Source: Thermus neutrinimicus (GTDB taxonomy: Bacteria > Deinococcota > Deinococci > Deinococcales > Thermaceae). From it: a DNA stretch of 64,000 nt. Position numbers and translations under genes: made by a program. Within the stretch, counting starts at the first letter, position 1; every line of letters begins with the position of its first letter. The notes below the pieces were generated by a model. It saw only the letters and a list, made by a program, of their open reading frames with translations, searched no databases and was not told the DNA's origin. Below, one piece after another: positions 18,690-28,534 of the stretch. The stretch is taken from the NCBI RefSeq assembly GCF_022760955.1, contig NZ_JAKTNU010000003.1, forward strand, positions 62,001 through 126,000. Reading direction: 5' to 3'.

Positions 18690-19538
18690 TTAGAGCCAGA
18701 GATCCAACACGATGGCGAGAAACATCCCCAGGCTCACCCCCACGTTGGCCTGGAAGAAGGCCAGGTCCACCCGGCCTAGGTCCTCGGGGCTCACCAGCTG
18801 GTGTTCGTAAAGGAGAAGCCCTCCCACCAAGACGAGGCCAAGGAAGTAGGGGCTTCCAGCCCCATAGCTGAGCCCGGCCAGGAGGAAGGCCATCCAGGCC
18901 AAAAGGTGGGTGCCCCGGGCTATCCAAAGGGCCTGGGGGATGCCAAAGCGGGCTGGGATGCTCTTGATCCCATGGGCGCGGTCAAAGGTGTAGTCCTGCG
19001 TGGCGTAGAGGATGTCGAACCCAGCGATCCAAAGCCCTACGGCTGCCCAGAGCCAGTAGGCGGTGGGGTGGAAGCTCCCGGTGACGGCGATCCAGCCACC
19101 TGCGGCGGCAGCCCCGATGGTGAGCCCCAGCACGTAGTGGCAAAGCCAGGTGAAGCGCTTGGTGTAGCTGTAGATGGTCAGGAAGAAGACGGCCACCGGA
19201 AGAAGATGGGCGGTAAGGGGGTTGAGGGATAGCCCGGCGAGGGTCAAAAGGAGGAGGCCCACCAGGGCCAAAAGGAGGGTTTCCCAGGGCTTGACCAACC
19301 CTTTGGGCAGATGCCGGTCCTGGGTCCTAGGGTTCAGGGCATCGATCCGCCAGTCTATGAGGCGGTTTAAGGCCATGGCCATGGTCCGGGCCCCCACCAT
19401 GGCCAGGGTAACCAGGAGGAAGGTGCGAAAGCCTGGCCAGCCTCCCGCTGCCAGGAGCATCCCCCCGTAGGCAAAGGGTAGGGCGAAAAGGGTGTGCTCG
19501 AAGCGGATTAGCTCCAGATAAAGCCGAAGCCGCCCCAT
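18690..19538 (-). CDS. UbiA-family polyprenyltransferase, likely menaquinone (MqnP) type
   Basis: 282 residues and about nine membrane helices. The first Asp-rich motif is MALNRLIDWRID and the second is YATQDYTFDRAHGIKSIP, the prenyl-diphosphate and Mg2+ sites of the UbiA superfamily. Thermus makes menaquinone by the futalosine route, in which a UbiA homologue (MqnP) prenylates dihydroxynaphthoate; LIRFEHTLFALPFAYGG is typical of that group. Ubiquinone or heme O synthesis is less likely. It starts 4 bases after panD. Confidence 0.85.
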   Translation of the reverse strand: MGRLRLYLELIRFEHTLFALPFAYGGMLLAAGGWPGFRTFLLVTLAMVGARTMAMALNRLIDWRIDALNPRTQDRHLPKGLVKPWETLLLALVGLLLLTLAGLSLNPLTAHLLPVAVFFLTIYSYTKRFTWLCHYVLGLTIGAAAAGGWIAVTGSFHPTAYWLWAAVGLWIAGFDILYATQDYTFDRAHGIKSIPARFGIPQALWIARGTHLLAWMAFLLAGLSYGAGSPYFLGLVLVGGLLLYEHQLVSPEDLGRVDLAFFQANVGVSLGMFLAIVLDLWL

Positions 19539-19542
19539 GCCT

Positions 19543-19920
19543 TCACGCCCCAGTGCTTCCCGAAGAAAACACCTTTAGGATCCGGTTTTTCTCGTCCACC
19601 AGGACCACGGTGGGTTTGAGGTTCCGTGCCTCCTCCTCCTCGAAAACCCCGTAGGCCACCAGGATCACCAGGTCCCCAGGGCGCACCAGGTGGGCGGCGG
19701 CGCCGTTGACCCCCACCACCCCCGACCCCCTTGCCCCGGGTAGGGCGTAGGTGGTGAGGCGGGCCCCGTTGGTGATATCGTAGATGTCCACCTGCTCGTG
19801 GGGCAGAATCCCGGCAGCGTCCAAAAGGTCCTGATCCACGGTGACCGAGCCCACATAGTTTGGGTCCGCGTGGGTCACCGTGGCCCGGTGGATTTTGGCG
19901 TGGAACATGACCCTTTTCAC
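19543..19920 (-). CDS. panD: Aspartate 1-decarboxylase (pyruvoyl enzyme) precursor
   Basis: 125 residues. It makes beta-alanine for pantothenate and CoA. The self-cleavage site Gly24-Ser25 (YVGSVTVD) generates the pyruvoyl group; [14 protein letters not shown] and [20 protein letters not shown] are the catalytic barrel segments. The start is GTG at 19920 ([15 protein letters not shown]), as I recall for Thermus PanD; the ORF runs further upstream inside rqcH, but without homology. It lies 11 bases after rqcH. Confidence 0.93.
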   Translation of the reverse strand: MKRVMFHAKIHRATVTHADPNYVGSVTVDQDLLDAAGILPHEQVDIYDITNGARLTTYALPGARGSGVVGVNGAAAHLVRPGDLVILVAYGVFEEEEARNLKPTVVLVDEKNRILKVFSSGSTGA

Positions 19921-19931
19921 AAAGGGGAAGT

Positions 19932-21482
19932 TTACCCTTCGCCCGCTTCCAGGGGAAGCACCCCTTCCACGAAGAGGGTCTTGGCGTGGGTGTAGAGCAC
20001 CTGGCCGGGTGCCGCTTTTCTGGGTCGCCACACGTGCTTTTTGCGGGTGTAGTCCACGGGGACCTGGGTTTCCCCCCTGGCCTTGGAATGGTAGGCGGCT
20101 AGCCTGGCGGCAAAAAGGAGGTCCTCCAGGGGGGGATTTTTCCCCTCCGCCTTGAGGATCACGTGGCTGCCCGGTACCCCTTGGGCGTGGAACCATAAGT
20201 CCTCGGAGTGGGCCATGCGGGTGAGGAGGTCGTTCTCCTTGGCGTTTCTGCCCACCAGGACGGGATAGCCCGAGGGAGAGGTGTACCGTAGGCCAAGCCT
20301 TGGCCCTTTCCCCTCCTTAGGTTTTCGGGATAGGTCCAAGAGCTCCTGGAGGTCCGCCTGCTTTATCCGCTCCATTTCCCTTTCCAGGGACCTAAGCTTC
20401 TCCTCCGTTTGCGGGATGAGCTCTAGGGCCCTTTCTGCCAACTCCTCCAGGCGGCGGGCCCGGTGGTAGAGCTTTTGGGCGTTTTCCTGTGGGGGCAGGG
20501 TGGGGTCCAGGGGGATCTCCACCGGCTTGCCATCAAACCCCTCCAGGATGGCTTTTTCCGCACCCCGGGGCACGTCCTTGAGCCGGGCCAGGAGGAGATC
20601 GGCCATATGCCGCAAGCCTTCCGCTTCCTCCAGGCGCTTTAGGGCCCGGTGGTAGTCGGCAAGCCGGGCCAGAAGGGTCTTTTGCTCTTGCCTTAGAGCC
20701 TCGAGAAGGGGTTTCCGCAGGGCCTCTTTCTCTTCCTCCGCCCACTTTTCCCGAAGCTCCCCCGAGAGAACGGTGCCCAGGGAGGGATCTTCCGCAAGCT
20801 CCTTTAGCACCCCAAAAACCCGGGTTAGGCTGGCCTCGTCCAAGGGGGTTTCCGGGGTGAGGGAGGTCCTTCTGGCCAGCTCCCGCATGAGTTCCAGCCC
20901 TATCCCGTCCACGTAGCGCACCACTTCCTTGAGGGGTTTTCCCAGGAGGACCCGGAGATTTTCCAGGGTAAGGGTCCTGGGGTCCAGCTTCTCGTAAGGG
21001 GGCGGGGGCACGTAAGGCAGCCCGGGCTTCACCTGGCGGTAGCGGTTCACCGCCTGGGTGATGGGGCGGTCCACCCCCAGGATCAGGCCTTCCTCATCCA
21101 AGAGGATGAGGTTGGCGTTCCGCCCGGTGGCCTCGAGGACCAAGGTGGCGGGTGGGGAGTCCACGAACCCCTTTTCCCCGGCAAAGCGGAGGAGGACCAC
21201 CCGGTCCAACTTGATCTGCTCTGCCTCCAGCAAGGGGCCCTTTACCCGGGCCTGGAGCTGCCTTTGGAAAGGGGTCTTGGGCTCTCCCACCAGGGTTCCC
21301 TCCTCCAGGGCCAGGCTGGGGGAGGGGGGGCGGTAGCGGGCCACCAGGTTGAAGATGCGGCCCGACTGCCCCTTGAGGAGGACTGCCAGGCTTCCCTCCT
21401 CGGGGAAGGCCAGGCCCAGGTTCAGGGCGGGAAGCTCCCTCCTTAGCCCCCGCAGGAAGGCATGGATCAGGAGACCTTCCAT
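19932..21482 (-). CDS. rqcH: NFACT-family ribosome quality control protein RqcH
   Basis: 516 residues. The N-terminal NFACT-N domain includes [18 protein letters not shown], the bacterial form of the RqcH/NEMF signature. Helix-hairpin-helix-like and coiled-coil regions (about 250-390) follow. A C-terminal NFACT-R domain contains [20 protein letters not shown] and [16 protein letters not shown]. RqcH binds 50S subunits with trapped peptidyl-tRNA and adds alanine tails. It was long annotated as a fibronectin-binding protein. smpB (ribosome rescue) is also in this window. It overlaps trmI by 16 bases. Confidence 0.88.
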   Translation of the reverse strand: MEGLLIHAFLRGLRRELPALNLGLAFPEEGSLAVLLKGQSGRIFNLVARYRPPSPSLALEEGTLVGEPKTPFQRQLQARVKGPLLEAEQIKLDRVVLLRFAGEKGFVDSPPATLVLEATGRNANLILLDEEGLILGVDRPITQAVNRYRQVKPGLPYVPPPPYEKLDPRTLTLENLRVLLGKPLKEVVRYVDGIGLELMRELARRTSLTPETPLDEASLTRVFGVLKELAEDPSLGTVLSGELREKWAEEEKEALRKPLLEALRQEQKTLLARLADYHRALKRLEEAEGLRHMADLLLARLKDVPRGAEKAILEGFDGKPVEIPLDPTLPPQENAQKLYHRARRLEELAERALELIPQTEEKLRSLEREMERIKQADLQELLDLSRKPKEGKGPRLGLRYTSPSGYPVLVGRNAKENDLLTRMAHSEDLWFHAQGVPGSHVILKAEGKNPPLEDLLFAARLAAYHSKARGETQVPVDYTRKKHVWRPRKAAPGQVLYTHAKTLFVEGVLPLEAGEG

Positions 21483-22231
21483 TTCCTAAGGACCACCAGA
21501 AAGGCAGTATGCCCCACCTGCTGGAAGCGGGGGTGGGCCACGGGAAGCTGGATATCCCACTCCCGCCAGGCTACCTCCAAGACCCGCTCCAGCCGAAGGG
21601 GTATCCCCTCTGTCCTTTGTACCAGCTCCACCACCTGGGTGATGTTGGGGAGGTAGGCCACCAGAAAACGATCGGGCATAAGAGCCTCGGTAGCCTTGGC
21701 CAGGACCTTCCAGGGTTCCATGAGGTCCAGGGCCACCCCGTGAAAGCTTTCCGGCTCCAGGGAGGCTTCCTCCAGGCTACCCAGGTGGAAGCGCACGTTT
21801 TCCACCTGCCAGAAGGCCTTCACGTTGGCTTCCGCCTGGGCCAGGTGTTGGGGCCGTTTCTCGTAGCTTTCCACAAGCCCCATGGGCCCCACCGCCCGGG
21901 CCAGGAAGAGGGTGAGCCCCCCGGAGCCCGTGCCCGCCTCGAGGACCCGCATCCCCGGGGCCAGGTCCAAGAGGGTCACCATGGCGCTGGCGTCCTTGGG
22001 GTAGGTGGGGGTGGCGCTTCGCCGCATGTGGAGGAGGTACTCCTCCAGGGTGGGCCGGTGGACGGAGAGTTCCTCCCCCAGGTGGGTCCGCACCTTGCCC
22101 CCTGGGCCAGCCTTGCGGATTTCCTCGTGAGGTACGGTGCCCCGGTGGTGGTGGAAGACGCCGCCCTCCTTTAGGCGGATGAGAAAGGCTCGGCCTTTGG
22201 CGTCCCTTAGAAGGAAGAGCTCACCTCCCAT
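21467..22231 (-). CDS. trmI: tRNA (adenine-58-N1)-methyltransferase
   Basis: 254 residues. A small N-terminal beta domain (GGVFHHHRGTVPHE) precedes a Rossmann methyltransferase domain with the SAM motif VLEAGTGSGGLTLFLARAVG and acidic-loop VESYEKRP. ALDLMEPW is motif IV. SATPTYPKDASAMVTLLDL and [23 protein letters not shown] match TrmI closely. It makes m1A58 in the T loop, important for tRNA stability in thermophiles. I chose the ATG at 22231; the longer frame runs into the dsbA-like gene. Confidence 0.93.
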   Translation of the reverse strand: MGGELFLLRDAKGRAFLIRLKEGGVFHHHRGTVPHEEIRKAGPGGKVRTHLGEELSVHRPTLEEYLLHMRRSATPTYPKDASAMVTLLDLAPGMRVLEAGTGSGGLTLFLARAVGPMGLVESYEKRPQHLAQAEANVKAFWQVENVRFHLGSLEEASLEPESFHGVALDLMEPWKVLAKATEALMPDRFLVAYLPNITQVVELVQRTEGIPLRLERVLEVAWREWDIQLPVAHPRFQQVGHTAFLVVLRKWKVS

Positions 22232-22241
22232 CCCGACCACT

Positions 22242-23093
22242 TTAGCGGGCCAAGGCCAGATAGTCCAGAAGCCTTTCCAGGTCAAAGGGATTGGGAACCC
22301 GGTAGGGGCCCGCAAACAAAGAGGGGGTTCCCCGCAGGCCCAGGCGCAGGGCCAGGGCCCTTTCGGCCTCCACCCTCGAGGCCACATGGGGGTCCTTGAG
22401 GCAGGTGGCAAAGGCCTTCAGGTCCAGGGAAAGGACGCGGGCCAGGCCCAGATAGTCTCCAAGCCGGCCCCCCATCAGGAGGTCGTGGTAGGGCCAGAAG
22501 CTCCCTTGGGCCCCGGCGCACTCCGCGGCTATGGCCGCGGGTAGGGCCTCGGGGTGGATTTCCTTGAGGGGGAAGTGCCGGTAGCTGAGCCGTAGTTCCC
22601 CCTTAAGGGCCCGGGGCTTCAGCTGGGGAAGCACCTCACGGGCCAGGCGTTGGCAGAAGGGGCATTGGAAGTCGGAGAAAATGCGAAGCCAAGGGCCCTT
22701 ATCCCCCAGTACCCATCGGTCCTGGCCCCAGGCGGTTTCGGGTACCTCATTAGGGCGGATGCGGGCCTGTATGGGCTCGGTTAAGGCCAGGTCCAGAAGG
22801 AAGGCCTCTTCCAAGCGGAGGCTTAACCGCTGCCCCTTTAGGCTGCCCCCGTTCTTGGCCAGCCATTCCTTCAAGGGGGCTCCAAAGGCCATGCCGGTGG
22901 CCCGGTCCACCATCTGGGCCAGGAAGCTGGGCTCCAGGGGTCCCGTGTAGGCCACGGCAAGAAGACGGCCGTTCCTCTGTTCCAGCCTCACCTCACCTCC
23001 GGGAGGAGGGGTTAGGACCTGGCCGAGCCCCTCCAGGGGCTTGCCAATCTGGGCCAGGGCTGAGCCAAGGAGGAAGAGAGCCCAAGCCCTCAT
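22242..23093 (-). CDS. Exported DsbA-like thioredoxin-fold protein
   Basis: 283 residues with a signal peptide (MRAWALFLLGSALAQ). Residues about 18-120 form an N-terminal region without cysteines. From about 130 there is a DsbA/DsbG-type thioredoxin fold: LRIFSDFQCPFCQRLAREVLP carries the CPFC active site, and GTPSLFAGPYRVPNP the cis-proline. A further cysteine pair lies in the helical insert (AECAG, TCLKD). It probably oxidises or isomerises disulfides outside the cytoplasm. The start ATG overlaps the end of the upstream gene by four bases. Confidence 0.85.
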   Translation of the reverse strand: MRAWALFLLGSALAQIGKPLEGLGQVLTPPPGGEVRLEQRNGRLLAVAYTGPLEPSFLAQMVDRATGMAFGAPLKEWLAKNGGSLKGQRLSLRLEEAFLLDLALTEPIQARIRPNEVPETAWGQDRWVLGDKGPWLRIFSDFQCPFCQRLAREVLPQLKPRALKGELRLSYRHFPLKEIHPEALPAAIAAECAGAQGSFWPYHDLLMGGRLGDYLGLARVLSLDLKAFATCLKDPHVASRVEAERALALRLGLRGTPSLFAGPYRVPNPFDLERLLDYLALAR

Positions 23094-23419
23094 ACCTTGA
23101 AGAAGCCCTCCACCGGCAGGACAAAGACCACAGCCCCGCCCACCTGCACCTCCACCGGCTGGGCCAGGAACGGATCGGGGGCCTCGGAGAGGGGAAAGCC
23201 CCGGGTGACCAGGCGGGTGCGGGTGCGGCATTTTTCCTGGATCAGCTCCAGAACTTCTTGGACCCTTTCGTCCCCCACCCCGATCAGTAAGGTGGTGTTC
23301 CCCTCCCGCAGGAAGCCGCCAGTGGAGGCCAGCTTGGTGGACTGCAAGCCCCGCTCCAGAAGGGCTTTGGTGAGCCCGGGGGCATCGGTATCCTGCACGA
23401 TGGCCACGATGAGCTTCAT
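23090..23419 (-). CDS. darA: PII-like cyclic-di-AMP receptor (DarA/PstA family)
   Basis: 109 residues of the DUF970/YaaQ family. MKLIVAIVQDTDAPGLTKALLERG begins the ferredoxin-like PII fold. TKLASTGGFLREGNTTLLIGV is the c-di-AMP-binding segment with the conserved Thr, Gly and Asn residues, and GGAVVFVLPVEGFFKV the usual end. A c-di-AMP system is implied, but no cyclase is present in the window. On the minus strand TACAAT (23428-23433) followed by GGAGG precedes the ATG, so the darA-dsbA-trmI-rqcH-panD-ubiA run could start here. Confidence 0.88.
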   Translation of the reverse strand: MKLIVAIVQDTDAPGLTKALLERGLQSTKLASTGGFLREGNTTLLIGVGDERVQEVLELIQEKCRTRTRLVTRGFPLSEAPDPFLAQPVEVQVGGAVVFVLPVEGFFKV

Positions 23420-23453
23420 TGGCCTCCATTGTACACCCTTGGGCCCTATGCCC

Positions 23454-26400
23454 TCAGGCCTTCTGCAGGATGCCGTGCCATTCCTGGAGGCTCTTCACCT
23501 CCAGGCCCTTTTCCCGGGCCCTCAGGATGGCCTTTAAGCTCCACCAGGCACCCTCCAGGGTGGTGATGAAGGGAAGGCCCTTTTCCACCGCCCGCCTCAG
23601 CTCGGGGTGGGTGACAGGGCTGATGAGGAGGTCATACTCCCCCTCGGAGGGGATGAAGCCCGCCTCCAGGTAGGCTTGGCGGAGCGCTTCCAAGCGGACG
23701 GCCTCCCCTTCGGGAAGCCCTTCTTGGATGAAGCGCACCCGTCCCTCTAGGGGAAGCCTTTGGCCCGCGCCCAGCTGCGCCTTGTAGTAGGCCAGGTAAG
23801 GGTCCTGGTCCAGGCCCATGCTTTCCCCAGTGGAGCGCATCTCCGGACCCAAAACCGGGATGACCCCGGGAAACTTAAGCCAGGGGATGACCACCTCCTT
23901 CACCGCGTGGTAGGGGGGTATGGGGTCCAGGTCCCGGATCCCCAGGTCCCTAAGGGTTTTCCCCACAGCGATGAGGGCAGCCAGCTTGGCCAGGGGCACG
24001 CCGATGGCCTTGGAGACAAAGGGGATGGTGCGGCTTGCCCGAGGGTTGGCCTCGAGGATGTACACCTCCTCCCCCAAGACGGCATACTGCACGTTCAGAA
24101 GTCCCTTAACCCCCAGGGCCAGGGCCAGCTTTCGGGTGTAGACCCTCACCTTTTCCAAGGCACTGGGGGAAAGGTGCACCGGGGGCAACACCGTGGCGGA
24201 GTCCCCGGAGTGCACCCCAGCCCGCTCCACGTGCTCCATCACCCCGGCGATCATCACCTCCTCCCCGTCGGAAAGGGCGTCCACGTCCAGCTCCAAGGCC
24301 CCTTCCAGGTAACGGTCCAGGAGGATGGAGGGCTTGTCCTGGAGGGGTTCGTAGACCTCCTCCAGGTAGCGCCCCAGTTCCTCAGGGCTGTGGAGCACCC
24401 GCATGGCCCTGCCCCCCAGCACGTAGCTGGGCCGCGCCAGGAGGGGGTAGCCCACCTCCTCAGCGAGTCGCACGGCCTCCTCAGGGGTGGCCGCCACCCG
24501 GCCCTCGGGCTGGGGGATCCCGAGCTCCCGGCAGATCCGGTGGAACTCGTGGCGGTCCTCCGCCTTGTGGATGGCGGCGAAGGGGGTGCCGAGGAGCTTT
24601 ACCCCGGCCTCCTCCAGGCCCTTGGCCAGCTTCAAGGGGGTCTGGCCACCCAAGGTAGCGATGACCCCTATGGGTTTTTCGTGCTCCACCAGGTTCAGGA
24701 CGTCCTCGAGGGTCAAGGGTTCAAAGTAGAGGCGGTCCGCGGTGTCGTAATCGGTGGACACCGTTTCGGGGTTGGAGTTCACCATGATGGTCTCGTACCC
24801 TGCCTCCCTTAGGGCCCAGACCGCATGCACCGTGGCGTAGTCGAACTCCACTCCCTGGCCGATCCTTATGGGCCCTGAGCCCAGGATCACCACCTTGGGT
24901 TTACTGGAGGGCCAGACCTCGTCCTCCACCTCGTAGGTGGAGTAGTGGTAGGGGGTATAGGCCTCAAACTCCGCGGCGCAGGTGTCCACGGTCTTGTACA
25001 CGGGCACCACCCCCAGGGCCTTCCGCTCCAGGCGGACCTCCTTTTCCCCCTTGCCCAGGAGCTCGCCCATGCGGGCATCGGTGAGGCCCAAACCCTTGTA
25101 GAAGCGCCAGTCCTCCCGGTCCTTGGGGGGGTGGGATTGGAGCCACGCCTCGGCCTGGACAATTTCCTGTATTTGGTACAGAAACCATGGGTCAATGCGG
25201 GTGGCTCCGTAAAGGTCCTCTATGGGCATCCCCCGCCGCAGGAGCTCCATGACCGCATAGATGCGGTCGGGGTTGGGGTAGAGCTTCTTCTCTAGGTCTT
25301 CCGTGCGCACCTGGGCCAGGGCCCTCACGTCCCGCTCCAGGCCCCTAAGGGCCTTCATCAAGGCCTCCTTGAAGGTGCGGCCGATGGCCATCACCTCCCC
25401 CACGGACTTCATCTGGGTGCCGAGTTCGTCCCTCAGCTCCCCCAGGGTGTTGGGGAGGTCTTTGAACTTCTCAAAGGCGAAGCGGGGGAGTTTCACCACC
25501 ACGTAGTCGATGGTGGGCTCAAAGGAGGCTGGGGTTTTGCGGGTGATGTCGTTGGGAAGCTCGTCCAAGCGGTAGCCCACCGCCAAAAGGGCCGCGATCT
25601 TGGCGATGGGGAAGCCCGTGGCCTTGGAGGCGAGGGCGCTGGAACGGGAGACCCGGGGGTTCATCTCGATGACCACCTGGCGGCCCGTCTTGGGGTCCAC
25701 GGCGAACTGGATGTTGGAGCCCCCGGTGTCCACCCCGATCTCCCGGATCACCGCCTTGGCGGCATCCCGCATCCTTTGGTACTCCGTGTCGGAAAGGGTT
25801 TGGGCGGGAGCCACGGTGATGGAGTCCCCGGTGTGGACTCCCATGGGATCCACGTTTTCGATGCTGGTGATGATGACCACCGTGTCCGCGTGGTCCCGCA
25901 TCACCTCCAGCTCAAACTCCTTCCACCCCAAAACCGATTCCTCCACCAAGGCGGTGTGCACCGGGGAAAGAAGGAGGCCTCGCCCCAGGACCTCCCTTAG
26001 TTCGGCCTCGTCTCGGGCGATGCCGCCCCCGGTGCCCCCCAGGGTAAAGGAGGGACGGACCACCACGGGATAGCCCACCTGGCGGGCGAAGTGGAGGCCC
26101 TCCTCCACGCTGGACACCATCTGCCCTCGAGGCACCTCAAGGCCGATCCTGCGCATGGCCCTTTGGAATTCCTCCCGGTCCTCCCCCTTTTTTATGGCCG
26201 CGGCCTTGGCCCCGATGAGCTCCACCCCATAGCGGGCAAGCACCCCTTCCTCGTGGAGGGCCATGGAGAGGTTCAAGGCCGTCTGCCCCCCCAAGGTGGG
26301 CAGAAGGGCGTCCGGGCGCTCCTTGGCCAGCACCTTTTCCAGGGACTCCAGGGTGAGGGGTTCCAGGTAGGTGCGTTCGGCCAGCTCGGGGTCGGTCATG

Positions 26401-26561
26401 ATGGTGGCGGGGTTGGAGTTCACCAGGATGGCCTCGTACCCCGCCCCCCTGAGGGCCTTTACCGCCTGGGTGCCCGAGTAGTCGAACTCCGCAGCCTGGC
26501 CGATGGTGATGGGCCCGGAACCGATGATGAGGATTTTCTTGAGGTCTCTTCTCGGCGGCAT
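23454..26561 (-). CDS. carB: Carbamoyl-phosphate synthase large subunit
   Basis: 1035 residues. Two homologous ATP-grasp halves are visible: [21 protein letters not shown] near the N-terminus and [21 protein letters not shown] in the middle, each followed by NSNPxT and [10 protein letters not shown] / [10 protein letters not shown] motifs. The C-terminal allosteric domain holds [20 protein letters not shown]. It makes carbamoyl phosphate from bicarbonate, ammonia and two ATP for arginine and pyrimidines; carA is not adjacent. I use the ATG at 26561 ([14 protein letters not shown]). Confidence 0.95.
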   Translation of the reverse strand: MPPRRDLKKILIIGSGPITIGQAAEFDYSGTQAVKALRGAGYEAILVNSNPATIMTDPELAERTYLEPLTLESLEKVLAKERPDALLPTLGGQTALNLSMALHEEGVLARYGVELIGAKAAAIKKGEDREEFQRAMRRIGLEVPRGQMVSSVEEGLHFARQVGYPVVVRPSFTLGGTGGGIARDEAELREVLGRGLLLSPVHTALVEESVLGWKEFELEVMRDHADTVVIITSIENVDPMGVHTGDSITVAPAQTLSDTEYQRMRDAAKAVIREIGVDTGGSNIQFAVDPKTGRQVVIEMNPRVSRSSALASKATGFPIAKIAALLAVGYRLDELPNDITRKTPASFEPTIDYVVVKLPRFAFEKFKDLPNTLGELRDELGTQMKSVGEVMAIGRTFKEALMKALRGLERDVRALAQVRTEDLEKKLYPNPDRIYAVMELLRRGMPIEDLYGATRIDPWFLYQIQEIVQAEAWLQSHPPKDREDWRFYKGLGLTDARMGELLGKGEKEVRLERKALGVVPVYKTVDTCAAEFEAYTPYHYSTYEVEDEVWPSSKPKVVILGSGPIRIGQGVEFDYATVHAVWALREAGYETIMVNSNPETVSTDYDTADRLYFEPLTLEDVLNLVEHEKPIGVIATLGGQTPLKLAKGLEEAGVKLLGTPFAAIHKAEDRHEFHRICRELGIPQPEGRVAATPEEAVRLAEEVGYPLLARPSYVLGGRAMRVLHSPEELGRYLEEVYEPLQDKPSILLDRYLEGALELDVDALSDGEEVMIAGVMEHVERAGVHSGDSATVLPPVHLSPSALEKVRVYTRKLALALGVKGLLNVQYAVLGEEVYILEANPRASRTIPFVSKAIGVPLAKLAALIAVGKTLRDLGIRDLDPIPPYHAVKEVVIPWLKFPGVIPVLGPEMRSTGESMGLDQDPYLAYYKAQLGAGQRLPLEGRVRFIQEGLPEGEAVRLEALRQAYLEAGFIPSEGEYDLLISPVTHPELRRAVEKGLPFITTLEGAWWSLKAILRAREKGLEVKSLQEWHGILQKA

Positions 26562-26683
26562 CGCGTACCCAATGGGCGAGGATAACATACTTGGCCCGGG
26601 TTGTCCAAGGAGAAGGCCACCTCTTATGCAAGGTTCCCGGGTTTAGTTGCATAACTTTGCGCAGGGCCCCCCCTTCGGCCTGG

Positions 26684-26696
26684 TACAATCAAGGGT
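26684..26696 (+). promoter_or_regulatory. -10 box of a leaderless rhodanese transcript
   Basis: TACAAT at 26684-26689 lies 7 bases before the ATG at 26697. Transcription would start at or next to the A of the ATG, so the mRNA is leaderless. No good -35 is seen at normal spacing. Confidence 0.5.
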
Positions 26697-26981
26697 ATGC
26701 GCAGGGTCAGACCCGAGGAGCTCCCGGCCCTTCTAGACCAGGGGGTTAAGGTGGTGGACGTCCGTCCCGCGGACAGGCGCCATACCCCCTTGCCCTTTCC
26801 CGCGGAGTGGGTGCCTTTGGAGAAAATCCAGGCGGGCGAGCACCGCCTGCCCAAGGTGCCCTTGCTTTTGGTGTGCGAAAAGGGGCTGATCAGCCAGGTG
26901 GCGGCCCTGTATCTGGAGGCGGAAGGGTACGAGGCCATGAGCCTGGAGGGCGGGCTACAGGCCTTGACGGGGGGCAGTTAG
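26697..26981 (+). CDS. Small rhodanese-domain protein
   Basis: 94 residues forming a single rhodanese domain. VRPEELPALLDQGVKVVDVRP is the N-terminal strand-helix-strand, and LLLVCEKGLISQVAALYLEAEGY is the active-site loop with catalytic Cys and the following helix. Such single-domain proteins move sulfane sulfur to cytosolic acceptors; the partner is unknown. It is divergent from carB and immediately upstream of tRNA-His. Confidence 0.85.
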   Translation: MRRVRPEELPALLDQGVKVVDVRPADRRHTPLPFPAEWVPLEKIQAGEHRLPKVPLLLVCEKGLISQVAALYLEAEGYEAMSLEGGLQALTGGS

Positions 26982-27008
26982 GCCCTTAGAATGGCGGATG
27001 CTGAGCGT

Positions 27009-27086
27009 GGTGAGCGTAGCTCAGCTGGTTAGAGCACCGGACTGTGGATCCGGGGGTCGTGGGTTCAAGTCCCATCGCTCACCCCA
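27009..27086 (+). tRNA. tRNA-His (GTG anticodon)
   Basis: The acceptor stem GTGAGCG (27010-27016) pairs with CGCTCAC (27076-27082). The preceding G27009 faces C27083, the G-1:C73 identity pair of tRNA-His. The anticodon loop is CTGTGGA within CCGGA/TCCGG. The T arm GTGGG-TTCAAGT-CCCAT and an encoded CCA (27084-27086) are present. Confidence 0.97.
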
Positions 27087-27092
27087 ATCCCG

Positions 27093-27116
27093 CCACCCCG
27101 CAAGGGGTGGTATTTT
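27093..27116 (+). terminator. Terminator after tRNA-His
   Basis: CCACCCC (27093-27099), GCAA loop, GGGGTGG (27104-27110), then TATTTT. This is a stable stem with a short U-rich tail. The same TATTTT could act as a -10 for tRNA-Leu. Confidence 0.65.
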
Positions 27117-27121
27117 AAAGG

Positions 27122-27239
27122 GGGGCCTCGCCCTCCCGCGCGAGGATGGCGGAACCGGTAGACGCGCCGGACTTAGGATCCGGTGGGGTAACCCGTGCGG
27201 GTTCAAGTCCCGCTCCTCGCACCACCTGGGCGAGGCCCC
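27122..27239 (+). repeat. 12-bp inverted repeat enclosing tRNA-Leu
   Basis: GGGGCCTCGCCC (27122-27133) and GGGCGAGGCCCC (27228-27239) are exact reverse complements. They flank the tRNA-Leu gene at 6 and 3 bases and are followed by TTTATTAG. In the precursor they could form a stem that presents the tRNA as a closed domain. Each arm also contains a copy of the opposite acceptor strand (CCTCGC and GCGAGG), so other pairings are possible. Confidence 0.75.
27140..27224 (+). tRNA. tRNA-Leu (TAG anticodon)
   Basis: The acceptor stem GCGAGGA (27140-27146) pairs with TCCTCGC (27214-27220). The anticodon loop CTTAGGA gives TAG for CUN leucine codons. A long class II variable arm (TGGGGTAACCCGT) is present, and A73 plus CCA are encoded at 27221-27224. 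It lies between the tRNA-His terminator and tig. Confidence 0.96.
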
Positions 27240-27258
27240 TTTATTAGCGAGGTGAGGT

Positions 27259-28473
27259 GTGGCGGAGATCCTGGAGCGTTCGGGCTATCTGGTGAAGGTC
27301 CGGGTGGAGGTGCCTAGGGAGAAGGTGGAGGAGAAGTACCAGGCCCTCCTTAGGGACGTGGCCAAGCGGGTAAAGATCCCGGGGTTCCGCCCGGGGAAGG
27401 CTCCCTTGAAGGTGGTGGAGGCCCGCATCGGTCGGGAGGAGCTTCTAGCTGACCTCAAGGAGCGCTTGGTGGAGGAAACCTATCCCCAGGCGGTGCAGGA
27501 GCTGGGCCTCCTGCCCGTGGCGGCGAGGGTGGTGGAGGAGGAGCTAAGGGAGGAGGAGGGTTTTCGCTACGTGGCCGAGGTGGAGAACTACCCGGAGGTG
27601 AAGCTTCCCGACTGGCGGAGCTTCGACCTCCAGGTAGGGCAGGAGGAGGTCACGGAAGAGATGGTGGACAAGGCCTTGGAGGAGCTCCGCCATCGCTATG
27701 CCGAGCTGGTGCCTGTGGACCGGGAGGCCCAGGAGAAGGACCACGTTTTCGTGCGCACCGAGGAGGGGGCGGAGTTTCCCATTGACCTTTCCAAGGCCCT
27801 CCCTCACGTGCGGGAGGCCCTTTTGGGCAGGCGGGCGGGGGAGGTGGTCATGGTTCCCGTCTTGAACGAGAAGGGGGAGAAGGTGCGGGAGGTGCGCACG
27901 GAGATCCTGGAGGTGAAGACCCTCGAGCTTCCCGAGCTGGATGAGGAGTTCGCCAAGACCCTCGAGGCGGAGAGCCTGGAGGAACTGAGGGAAAAGGTGC
28001 GCGCGAGCCTAAAGCGCCAAGCGGAGGCCCGCTACCAGGAGGCCCGGGAGCAGGCCTTCTTGGAGAGGTTGGCCGAGGGGCTAGAGGCGGAGATCCCCCC
28101 CTCCATGCTGGAGGCGGAGGAGCGCCACCTCCTGGAGCACCTGGCGGAGGACCTGGCCCGGCAGGGGATTCCCCTCGAGGCCTACCTCAAGGCCCTGGAG
28201 GAGAAGGGGGAGTTTGAGAAGTTCCGGGAGGAGCTAAGGCAGGAGGCCTCCAAGCGGGTTAAGCGTTCCCTGGCCAAGGAGCGCCTGGCGGAGGAGCTCA
28301 AGCCCGAGGTGAGCGAGGAGGAGTGGCAGGCCTACCTGCAGGCGGTGGCCCGCTCCTACGGCGTCTCCGTGCAGGAGCTCAGGCGGGAGTTTGGGGAGAG
28401 GGGCCTTGCCCGCCTGAGGGCAGCCTACATCCAGGACAAGGCGGTCAAGGAGGCCTTGGCCAAGCTCCTGTAA
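27259..28473 (+). CDS. tig: Trigger factor
   Basis: 404 residues. The N-terminal ribosome-binding domain has the signature [20 protein letters not shown] PPIase (FKBP-like) domain covers about 145-230, with [22 protein letters not shown] rather short. The C-terminal helical arms follow ([20 protein letters not shown]). It is a ribosome-bound chaperone and prolyl isomerase acting on emerging chains. The start is GTG at 27259 with AGGTGAGG upstream. It is followed by clpP and clpX, a conserved arrangement. Confidence 0.95.
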   Translation: MAEILERSGYLVKVRVEVPREKVEEKYQALLRDVAKRVKIPGFRPGKAPLKVVEARIGREELLADLKERLVEETYPQAVQELGLLPVAARVVEEELREEEGFRYVAEVENYPEVKLPDWRSFDLQVGQEEVTEEMVDKALEELRHRYAELVPVDREAQEKDHVFVRTEEGAEFPIDLSKALPHVREALLGRRAGEVVMVPVLNEKGEKVREVRTEILEVKTLELPELDEEFAKTLEAESLEELREKVRASLKRQAEARYQEAREQAFLERLAEGLEAEIPPSMLEAEERHLLEHLAEDLARQGIPLEAYLKALEEKGEFEKFREELRQEASKRVKRSLAKERLAEELKPEVSEEEWQAYLQAVARSYGVSVQELRREFGERGLARLRAAYIQDKAVKEALAKLL

Positions 28474-28486
28474 GGGTGCCATGGTG

Positions 28487-28524
28487 GCCCAGGGGGCTTT
28501 TCCCCCTGGGCTTGCCGCTACAAT
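28487..28524 (+). promoter_or_regulatory. Hairpin and -10 box between tig and clpP
   Basis: GCCCAGGGGG (28487-28496) and CCCCCTGGGC (28502-28511) form a 10-bp stem around CTTTT just after tig, likely a terminator or pause element though no long T run follows. TACAAT (28519-28524) then sits 10 bases before the clpP ATG and may start a separate clpP-clpX mRNA with almost no leader. Confidence 0.5.
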
Positions 28525-28534
28525 GGGGACTGGT

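Noticed and set aside
23760-24812. 350-aa open frame opposite carB
   Set aside because: Antisense to conserved CarB ATP-grasp motifs and no recognisable domain.
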